A stretch of 64,000 nucleotides of DNA from contig NC_065531.1 of NCBI RefSeq assembly GCF_020184175.1, forward strand, positions 19,923,213-19,987,212, read 5' to 3'. The first letter of the stretch is position 1. Every line of letters starts with the position of its first letter. This document shows, piece by piece, positions 56,073 to 64,000 of this stretch. This DNA comes from Aphis gossypii. Its lineage: Eukaryota > Arthropoda > Insecta > Hemiptera > Aphididae. The notes below the pieces were generated by a model that was given only the letters and a program-made list of their open reading frames with translations, had not been told where the DNA came from and searched no databases. The position numbers and the translations under genes are program-made.

Positions 56073-56112
56073 TTAATATACAACTGTTGATCGGTCGTTT
56101 CCCCTCCAGTGT
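56073..56112 (+). promoter_or_regulatory. Likely core promoter of the Tweedle gene
   Basis: TTAATATA (56073-56080) is followed by an arthropod initiator-type TCCAGTG (56105-56111). If the A at 56108 is +1, the TATA core starts at -31, the standard insect spacing. The resulting 5' UTR would be about 161 nt before the ATG at 56269. A second initiator-like CACAGTC near 56147 lacks a TATA at the right distance. The assignment rests on motif spacing only. Confidence 0.45.
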
Positions 56113-56268
56113 GAGTTTTCCACTGAATGGGAAACCTGATCGCGTTCACAGTCATACATTTTCACGTTTAGTTTGGTCACGTTAACTGCGGTCATAAGTT
56201 CGGACATGTTTCAAACGGTGGAAGACGCCAACCATAATATCTACTGTTTGTCGTGAAACCCGACACAA

Positions 56269-56292
56269 ATGGGCGTCAAGTATTTTTACTCG
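56269..56292 (+). CDS. Tweedle cuticular protein, exon 1 (start of the signal peptide)
   Basis: ATG at 56269 encodes MGVKYFYS and is followed by TCG|GTAAGAAT, a strong 5' splice site in phase 0. The 3' exon begins at 57793 with a complete codon (CTG) after TTTTTGACAG, so the frame joins cleanly. The exon supplies the start and n-region of a signal peptide whose hydrophobic core is in exon 2. Cuticular protein genes very commonly have a tiny first exon with an intron interrupting the signal peptide. The model explains why the long downstream frame has no good ATG of its own at its 5' end. The intron is 1500 bp (56293-57792). The ATG choice is inferred from donor, phase and peptide character. 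Confidence 0.75.
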
Positions 56293-57792
56293 GTAAGAAT
56301 AGATTTTTATTCACCTTTTCATTTATTTTTTATTATTCGCGTGCGTGTTTTGAAAGCTGAAATCATTCGGAAGGACAAAACCAAAGTTATATCCGAAAAA
56401 CCACTCGTTTTACGTTTTAGCGCTTTTGTAAAATATTGTTAAAATATATTTTTGCGCATACGACTTTGGTTTTCTGCTGGTTATTTATTTATTTTGTTAC
56501 ATATATATATAGTTATATAAAATTCCTAGTACAAAGCGTCAACGAAACAGAATAAAAATAGAAAAATACTCTCGTTTTTTTTTCGATTGGAAAAAAATAA
56601 AAAAATCTCGTGCTATAGAAACTATCCCAACGTTTTTAACAATGGGGATGTTGTCTAACTGTAACTCGTTTGTGTGTTTTGTTTTTACGTCCCGTCCGGA
56701 AAATGTGCACAGACATTTGTCGCATTTGTCGCATTCTTTGCTATTCTCGGATAACTATACATTTTGACGTTATATTGTTGACGTATTTTTGAAAATAGCA
56801 TCGGATAAATTATTTGGAATAATTTACATGACATTTCTTTTTTTTGTATGAATTTTATTATTATTATTATCACAAATGTGTATTTTCAACGATTTTTATC
56901 AACGATTGTAAAATCTCGCGTGGTAGAATAAAATAATAAAACTAAATAAAATCACCAAAAAACATATTTTTTTTTTCATTTTGCTAATCTAATCTGCCAG
57001 ACGTTTTGTTAAATCTCCAAAACGAGACGAACTTTAACGGAAATGAGCTATAGCACCACTGGGAAATACGATTTAAAAAAAAGAATTTTGCCATGTCGGA
57101 TTTTGTTTCTGAAGTAATTAAATATTAAAAAAAAATATATATTATATTGCAGTCTCCTTGGAATATTTTTCGTAATCCACTGCAATAATGTGTAGTTATA
57201 AACGAAAACTACTGTAGTCCCATTAAAAAAGTCTCATAATTTATCATATTGTTGAGAAAAAGTCGTGTACTATACGTAATTGGACATTTCTGTACAACGA
57301 GATGAAGAAAGTTTGGCTGAAATAACTCGATAGGTATAATCGCATAAAATAATATATTATAAAGTCTTTATCGACAACAGTCAAATATGTAACAGATTAT
57401 TTTTTCGACTTGCTAGCTTTAAACGAATTTAAATTCATAGGTGTAAGTAAATCTTAGTGTTGGTGATCTATTAGCATTGACTTTAAACAATTATTTTAAA
57501 AATCAATAGCGTTTTATCGGATGTTATTAAAATTTTCATAATTTATTATACTGAACCGTACAAGTAATAGGTATACTGTCACATCGTTGTAATATTTTAA
57601 TACACATCGGCGTTTTAATCACTTTAAGACTGAATTTAAGTACACGGGAGTGAGTTACCAGTTATCTATGACCTAGGTTGCGTTTTAGACGATACCGACG
57701 ACGTATAATTTTTCAGTATACATGTGACGTATAGAACAATGTATTGTTTTAATGACATATAATATCGTCGTAATATCACGTGTTTTTGACAG
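56293..57792 (+). other. Tweedle intron 1 (1500 bp)
   Basis: Bounded by GTAAGA at 56293 and TTTTTGACAG ending at 57792. It is AT-rich with no convincing internal exon. A CACGTG E-box-type hexamer lies at 57777-57782, just before the acceptor. Confidence 0.7.
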
Positions 57793-59577
57793 CTGTCCGT
57801 GGTCGCTTGTTTCACGGTGGTATGCGTCAGTTGCGATTTATCGTCATCGATCGAAGAGGAAACGGCGGCCGCGTCTTACGAGGATTCGAAAAGATCGCTG
57901 TATGACGATGACAGTGCACTGGAGGCGACGCACGTGGGCAGTGGATCTAGTGACCGTCCACTGAAGCGGTTCATAGTGCCGATCAGCACTTCGGACCTAG
58001 GGATCGAGACTTCCAGCTCCAGACCGTACTTTATGCACCAGCACGTGCAGCACCACAAACACCCACGAAACCAGCAGCAACAGCAGCACCATCATCCCTA
58101 TAACCAACACCCGCAGCACCAACAGCAGCCGCAACATCACCAACAAAAACAACAGTTACAACAGCATCAGCCATCATTGCCGCAGTCACAGCCACAGCAT
58201 CATTCGCACCAGTACCACCACCAAGGTCGGGCACAGCCGGCTGTCGATCATTTCGGGTTCGGCCCTTCGTCTCCGAGCGGCACCGGTGGTGGCGGTGGTT
58301 ATAATACGGATCAGCCCGACAACTTTTACCAGTCGTTGGGCGGTGAAGGTGGCGGCGGCGGTGGTGGAGGTGGTGGTGGTAGAGGCGGTGGCGAGAACAT
58401 AAACTTCGATACGACCGGTTTCACAGACTTCGTGCCGTCCCCCGAGTTCCGGTCGACCAGTTCGCCAACCATGCCGTCGTCTTCGTCACCGTTCTTGGCT
58501 TCACCGCAACATATGCAATCGTCGTCACCTTTTAACGAGCCGTCGCCTCAATTCCATCACTCGTCATCGTTTGACGGTGGCTCGAGTGGCGGTCACTTGC
58601 AGCACATGACGCCGTCGTTTGATCCTACCGATTTCGGCCAGGACATCCCTCTGGCCGGTTATGGAGGAAGTGGTGGCAGCGGTGGTGGCGGTGGTGGCGA
58701 GGGTGGTGGTGGTGGTGGATCTTCGGCTTATGGTTCGGGTGGTTACGACTATACCCCGCATCACCAGGCACCTGTCATACACAAGTCGATATACGTGCAT
58801 GTTGCACCACCCGACGACGATCCACCGCGCAAGCAGCGCGTCATCCTGCCCAACGTGCCACCTAAGAAGAACTATCAGATCGTGTTCATCAAGTCACCCA
58901 CTCCACCGTCGATTGCCGCACCTATCATACCGCCGCCGCCGCCACAGCCGGCCGACAAGACGCTAATTTACGTGCTACACCCCAAGCAGGAAGAGGCACC
59001 GCCCATACACATCCCTCCACCACCAGTCACACAACCTCTTAAGCCCGAAGTATACTTCATCAAGTACAAGAATCGCGAAGAGGCACACGGCGGCGGAGGT
59101 GGCGATTACGGAACCGAACATGGAGGTGGCGGCGTCGGTGGCATTCTTCCGTCGCCAGGCGAAGAGTTTGGCGGTGGCGGAGGTGGAGGTGACAGTTCCG
59201 GTTACGTGCACCGGAGGTACGGAAGGGGAGACCTACAGACGTCGACGCCGCCATCAACCGCCACGGTCTCCAGCGTTGACACAGACGTCACCACTACCGG
59301 CGAAGCATCCTCCACTGAACACTTCGATGACGGTGACGGTATGACACCGGAACAACGGGAAATGATCGAGGCCGAGACGACGTCTGCGGCCACATCCGCG
59401 TTCACTTCCACAGCGGCAGACTTAAACCCCGAGACGTCCAGCGAGAACGTCGACGAACTGATGCTCCGGGGCGGCTACAGTACAGAGTACAACGACGCGT
59501 CTGTGGACAGCACGAACCTAAGCGAGACTCACGTCCAGTTGTCTACCACCGCACCCAAAGGCAAAAATGGCCATTAA
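57793..59577 (+). CDS. Tweedle (DUF243) cuticular protein, main exon
   Basis: This exon encodes residues 9-602 of a secreted structural cuticle protein. The signal-peptide core LSVVACFTVVCVSC ends near residue 21-22. An acidic stretch follows, then a His/Gln-rich region (about 90-152), a poly-Gly region (about 171-209), a Ser/Pro/Phe-rich segment and a second Gly tract (about 297-325). The Tweedle domain (about 336-439, genomic 58774-59085) shows all four conserved blocks: K-S-I-Y-V-H-V-A-P-P, K-N-Y-Q-I-V-F-I-K-S-P, K-T-L-I-Y-V-L and K-P-E-V-Y-F-I-K-Y-K. A third Gly tract and a Ser/Thr/acidic C-terminus end at TAA 59577. Tweedle proteins occur only in insects, bind chitin and affect body shape in Drosophila. 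Typical members are roughly half this length or less, so the low-complexity extensions are unusual. The exon is far more GC-rich than its surroundings. Without exon 1 the frame has no ATG before the hydrophobic core, so the start comes from 56269. Family call is very secure; exact paralogue is not assigned. Confidence 0.95.
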   Translation: MSVVACFTVVCVSCDLSSSIEEETAAASYEDSKRSLYDDDSALEATHVGSGSSDRPLKRFIVPISTSDLGIETSSSRPYFMHQHVQHHKHPRNQQQQQHHHPYNQHPQHQQQPQHHQQKQQLQQHQPSLPQSQPQHHSHQYHHQGRAQPAVDHFGFGPSSPSGTGGGGGYNTDQPDNFYQSLGGEGGGGGGGGGGGRGGGENINFDTTGFTDFVPSPEFRSTSSPTMPSSSSPFLASPQHMQSSSPFNEPSPQFHHSSSFDGGSSGGHLQHMTPSFDPTDFGQDIPLAGYGGSGGSGGGGGGEGGGGGGSSAYGSGGYDYTPHHQAPVIHKSIYVHVAPPDDDPPRKQRVILPNVPPKKNYQIVFIKSPTPPSIAAPIIPPPPPQPADKTLIYVLHPKQEEAPPIHIPPPPVTQPLKPEVYFIKYKNREEAHGGGGGDYGTEHGGGGVGGILPSPGEEFGGGGGGGDSSGYVHRRYGRGDLQTSTPPSTATVSSVDTDVTTTGEASSTEHFDDGDGMTPEQREMIEAETTSAATSAFTSTAADLNPETSSENVDELMLRGGYSTEYNDASVDSTNLSETHVQLSTTAPKGKNGH

Positions 59578-59960
59578 TGTATACTTTACTATAATATTAT
59601 TTTAGCTTATTCGTATAAAAACGTATACCATAGATTAGGCTATAATGATTAAATAATAACAATAATATTATGTCGTTTGTAAAATATATAATATGCGTTA
59701 TTATAATAATTGTGTAAGTCCATAATGATAGCTAGTATCTTACTATAGTAAAATTTTACTGTATCTATCCAACTTTATGTATAAAAATATATTTTGAAGC
59801 AATTATTTATTTTTTATTTATTCATATGATTTTAATCCAAGTAGATAGTAACAATAATCATTATAACAGGAACCAATGTAAAGATTTAATGTGAAATTTA
59901 AACGAAAATAATAATAAAATATAAAATAGCTAACAATTTATAAAAATATAAATAAAGAGT
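59578..59960 (+). terminator. Tweedle 3' UTR with candidate poly(A) signals
   Basis: After the TAA, an ATTAAA variant occurs at 59648-59653 and canonical AATAAA hexamers at 59913-59918 and 59951-59956. In AT-rich DNA such hexamers arise by chance, so the true cleavage site cannot be chosen. The last signal falls just before the retrotransposon remnant at 59977. Confidence 0.4.
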
Positions 59961-59976
59961 CACATTATTTTTTAAT

Positions 59977-60111
59977 TCAGACAGATACCGGACAGCGTCT
60001 CCTTCCAATGACCTCTAATAACCTCCTGGGAAACAGTGTACCATGCATTTCTCGACAAGGTGTTGTCTTATCAATGTCATCGACCCAGTGCTGCATTGGT
60101 CTTGGACCATC
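59977..60111 (-). pseudogene. Remnant of a non-LTR retrotransposon reverse transcriptase C-terminus
   Basis: The minus strand reads 44 codons to a TGA at 59979-59977, beginning D-G-P-R-P-M-Q-H-W-V-D-D-I. The G-R-P-x-x-x-W-x-D-D-(I/V) pattern is the familiar segment just after the reverse-transcriptase domain of Jockey/R1/CR1-type elements, where it is usually followed by a region rich in basic residues and Trp. The piece is short and flanked by non-coding AT-rich DNA, so it is a truncated fossil. It sits about 400 bp beyond the Tweedle stop, in opposite orientation. The composition is clearly GC-richer than its flanks. Confidence 0.55.
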
Positions 60112-61307
60112 GCAGTCTTTCCAAAGAAATAAATAAGAAATAAATCAGAAACGATTATATAATTGGAGTACCTAACTTACTGTACTTACCCTACTGGCTA
60201 CTATCTAAATATTGTTTTTATCAATATACGTAGTTTCCAATAAGTTTTCTTTTGAACAATGTTGATTCCACATTATTTCTATGGATATTTTATGATATAA
60301 GTGTAGCTATAGGTACATCATAATATTATTGAGATTTTACGTTTATCAAATTGGAACAATAAGCACCGTACCTAGTTGTATAGTCCCCTGTATGTAGGTT
60401 ATAATAATAAATTATTACTATTGATATTATTTCTAATATAATTACAAAAAATTATGCTGTCGTGTGTTATAAATAATTAAGTTTATTATTGCGACACAAT
60501 TTTAAGAACAGATTAATAGAAATAATAATCTTTTACTATCTGTAAAGTCTTTATTATTCGGTTAATAAATATATATCACGATTAAAATATTATGTGATTT
60601 ACCCCTAAGTTTTGAACAGTCTTCGTGTTATGTGTTAGGTATATAAATTACATAATATCTTTATACTATACATTTATATGGATTTTTTACGGCATAAATG
60701 TAACTATAAAATAATATTATTTTATTTACGATATAGGTAGATGATAATTACAATAGAATATTGATTCATAGTAATATTATCAAAACTAGTTAGAGAAAAC
60801 AATTTCAGGTATCTCAGATCCAATGGTGTATTACTAAAACAAATAGAAAATAAAAATTATATTTTTCTCGATAAATGAATTCGTTTTTGATACTGACCGC
60901 CGGATACCCGAATTGTATTTAATTTTGTTCATAAAAATAAATAAACCACAGAGAGTAGCGATTGCGTAGGTGTAGTGTCTTGCTCGTGTACCTCCTACAT
61001 GTAAATATTAAATAAATATCGTTTAATGGATTTATATTAAATTGTGTAATGTATTTTTGTATAGACGTATAGTAGCTAGTTGGTAAGAAGGAATTTATTT
61101 TATTTTTAATTTTACAAACAAATCAGTTTATTTTAAACGTTTCAAAATTCAAGCTAAATGTTTATTTTTTAGCTATTGGGACCAATATACTATTTAATTT
61201 GACCATTGGAAGGTTATAAAATGTATTTTAAATTCATAACGAGTACCTATATAAAATTTACCATTTAGTTCAAAGTGAAATTTTACAAATCCAACTATGT
61301 CTCATTG

Positions 61308-61331
61308 ATATATATATATATATATATATAT
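61308..61331. repeat. (AT)12 microsatellite
   Basis: Uninterrupted alternating A/T run of 24 nt. Confidence 0.9.
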
Positions 61332-63054
61332 TATATCGAATACACAGTATTCGATTTTTTGAAATAGAAAATAAACAAATTCTTCTGTATTGTAAAATAT
61401 ATAGTTTATTTTAATAGTATGATATATCGATATGTTCAAAATAAAGCAAGGTTAAGTTCATTGTTCCATTCTAGTCAAATGTTTGTTAAATCATCTAATT
61501 ATTTAGTTTCGAAAATTAAATATTTAATTACTAGCTTATTGTAATGAAAAATATACATAAATTAAAAAATACAAAATTCTGGACAATCTTAGAACGTACT
61601 CACGAATTAAATAAATAATTAATAATATAGTTTTTATTTCGTTTAGTCATGAATAAAAACACAGTGATATTTGTAATTTTATAATGAGGTCGAACTGATT
61701 GAATATTTTTTTATGCGCAATGTGATTGATTATAGATCATTAAAAATTCGTTATGGATTGGATTTAGTAAAAAAAATTACAAAATTAGGTCGTTCATCAA
61801 AAAAGGTGCTTAGTTAACTTGTTATGAATGTCTTTTTTAACGTATTTCGAAATATTCAATGGATTAGTTTTAGTATTTTTTTCATTCATTTTATTTTTTT
61901 ATAAATCAATGTTATATAATGTTATTAAAACGATTGTAAAACGATTGTTATTATATTTTTTTGTAATCGAAATTATCCAATAATTATAATTGTGTTTAAG
62001 AATGAGATTGAGCTTTTATTATAAAAATCATATTATTTTGGTTATTCTTTCTTTATATCAATCTTATTGAGAGGTAATTTCTTATATTTAATAAATAAAT
62101 AAATACATAAATTTGTCATTTCTGTTTTTAAAAGAGATTATATTTATAAACTTCCAATAAATAAAATACAGTATTAATATTGCTATTGAGTATATAAAGT
62201 ATATTACATTATTTTTTGACATCGTAAACTACGAGTGAAAAATAACAAAAGTAATATCAAAGGATCTGTTGAACGGTAATTAATTTCCACGGACGTAAAT
62301 CGATATTTTAAAATAGTCATATTTCAGTTTCTTACAAGGCACGGAGTAATAAAGCATTTTCAGTCTTATCCAGGTAAGAATAAGTATTATTACTGTAATC
62401 ATTAAATGTATATCAAATTTTAATTTGTAGTATTATATATAATTTTTTAGTAAATAGTTGATTCTTAGCGGTTATAAATCGCATGTAATTTAAAAATCAA
62501 AAATAGGAAATTTATTGTATTATGAACAATTTATTATGCATTAAAGTAATATTATTTATTGAATTTAATTACATTTTTATTTAAAATAGTAAAGTGCTTA
62601 TAATTTTTGCACTAAACGTTTAGATAAGTAATATAAAGTAAAAATGGATAATTTATTTAGTAGACAATGTGGCCTTGTTCAATATTTAAGGCTTATAGAA
62701 TTTTCCAGAAGGTTGTACAATATAGGATTACTTACTTCTGTAAAAACTTTGGTTCTATTCGTATTTAAAGATTAAAATTTTGATATGAATGTATTATGAT
62801 TTTTTATGATTTCATAATAGGGCTTTTAAAAAAACTACCTAAAAATTATAACGTTTCTATTTTAAGTGTTAATATAAATGATATTAAAATGTATTTTACA
62901 GTTCTAAACAAAACATTATATATTTTAAATTTTATTTAATCTCCAAGTAAGTTACATTTAATCTTGCGAAATTTCATTTTAGTATATAAAATTAAAGAAA
63001 GTTTTTAAACTTAAGTATATTCTATTTTGGTCAAAGTTATACTCAAAAAAAAAA

Positions 63055-63076
63055 AAATAATAATAATAATAATAAC
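63055..63076. repeat. (TAA)n microsatellite after a poly-A run
   Basis: A-run followed by about seven TAA/AAT units in AT-rich sequence. Confidence 0.9.
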
Positions 63077-64000
63077 TTTTCACTATAAATGAAAATATAA
63101 TTTTTTTTTCTAAAATATTAATACTCTTCATTAAAAAACTAAAAAGTTTATTAATTTGTTTACTTCTGTGTACGCATTTGTTTCAGTCCGTTTTTTATAT
63201 TTATTCTCAAAGTGTATACTATTACATCGATTTGTTAACTTAAATTAGTATTTTTTTTATAGTTATGTAGTTATAAATTATTTTAGACATATTATTAATA
63301 TTTCATAATTCATTGTAAATTAAACATTTATAGAGTTAAATTAAATTATAACAATATTTTTGCTATAATATAGTAATTCTTCATTTGTTTTTAACTTTTA
63401 TAAAACATAACAGATAGCTTTATAAAAAATCGGTTTAATTAAGTCTAAACTTGGTATTTAATACTATTAATAACTCACCTTAAGCAGAACAATCTTTGAA
63501 AATATATTAATATATCATTTGAACCATCTGTAGTGTAAAACAATAAAAAATAAATAGAAAAAGAAAAAGTTTATCTTACACTAAGGACTTAAGTATAACT
63601 CTATTATTCATATATGCTACTGATTGAAATCTAAATCACAGGTATGTGGTGAAGAACATAATTCCATTTAGTGCCAAAAAGATCGAGTTTTATGTAGTGG
63701 CTCACATCCAGCTAATTACAAAGGTTGCCAATCTCTTTCTTATCTTTAAAAAGTCAGGTGATCACAAATAATTAATTAACTCTTTGAAAACCTACATTTA
63801 GAATCAAGTACACCCGAAATGATATTTATTCTTTAAACAAATGTCTTTATATTATTATCAGTTTTCTAAAAATAAATTTTGATCATCCGTTCGTCCGTAG
63901 AATTTTCAAAATCCTTATTCTAAGAATTGTTTATTACTAAATTTATAAAATGGTTCTCTTAAAATTGTATTATTATTTGAAAACATTTAATGCGAATCTG

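Larger units (their letters stand above)
60112..64000. other. AT-rich intergenic sequence to the right edge
   Basis: No gene or RNA is recognised. It contains an (AT)12 run (61308-61331) and a TAA run (about 63055-63076). A short splice-like patch occurs near 62325-62372 (ATATTTCAG and TTATCCAG|GTAAGA), without coding support. Confidence 0.5.

Noticed and set aside
57752..59411. Open frames on both strands inside the Tweedle exon
   Set aside because: Shadows of the GC-rich repetitive exon; only one frame carries the four Tweedle blocks and the signal-peptide core.
62325..62372. Possible 49-nt plus-strand micro-exon with GTAAGA donor
   Set aside because: All frames are short, with no promoter or neighbouring exon; splice-like strings are expected at this frequency.

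Overview
The window is AT-rich eukaryotic DNA (long A/T runs, many TA, TAA and CA microsatellites) with two recognisable protein-coding genes separated by tens of kilobases of non-coding sequence. The short motif GTAGGTA(C)/TAGGTACCTA recurs throughout. Large introns, GC-rich coding exons in an AT-rich background, an insect peptide GPCR and an insect-only cuticle family together suggest an insect, most likely an aphid. The species is an inference.

Left part (1-11.2 kb, minus strand): a 745-nt coding exon (11045 down to about 10301) encodes the N-terminus and transmembrane helices 1-5 of a rhodopsin-family neuropeptide receptor of the somatostatin / allatostatin-C receptor group. It has a consensus splice acceptor upstream at 11191-11192 inside the 5' UTR and a donor after TM5. 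The exons for TM6, TM7 and the tail are not visible and probably lie beyond position 1. Everything to the left of the exon is therefore probably intron.

Middle (11.2-56 kb): mostly AT-rich sequence with no recognisable gene. It holds a ~173-bp hAT-type miniature element with an 8-bp target duplication (19.3 kb), a second small MITE-like element (20.0 kb), long CA/TG microsatellites, a three-copy 187-bp tandem repeat (48.3-48.85 kb) and several GC-richer islands. Some islands carry minus-strand consensus 5' splice sites (19.74, 24.21, 24.33 and 40.70 kb); the 40.7-41.04 kb one also has a TATA-like element and an initiator. They are candidate alternative 5' exons or promoters of the receptor gene or of an unannotated minus-strand transcript. 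A few short open frames with coding-like composition and splice-like borders (22.7, 28.3, 29.1, 33.2 kb) are reported as unproven exons or gene relics.

Right part (56-60 kb, plus strand): a two-exon Tweedle (DUF243) cuticular protein gene. Exon 1 (56269-56292) encodes only eight residues of the signal peptide. A 1500-bp intron follows, then a single long exon (57793-59577). The predicted 602-residue precursor is very long for the family because His/Gln-rich, poly-Gly and Ser/Thr-rich regions surround the ~104-residue Tweedle domain. About 400 bp past the stop lies a 44-codon minus-strand remnant that looks like the C-terminal end of a non-LTR retrotransposon reverse transcriptase. The remaining 4 kb holds only simple repeats.

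The two genes are on opposite strands and are not functionally linked. One is a neuropeptide receptor of the nervous/endocrine system, the other a secreted structural protein of the cuticle. I found no tRNA, rRNA, CRISPR or prokaryotic feature.
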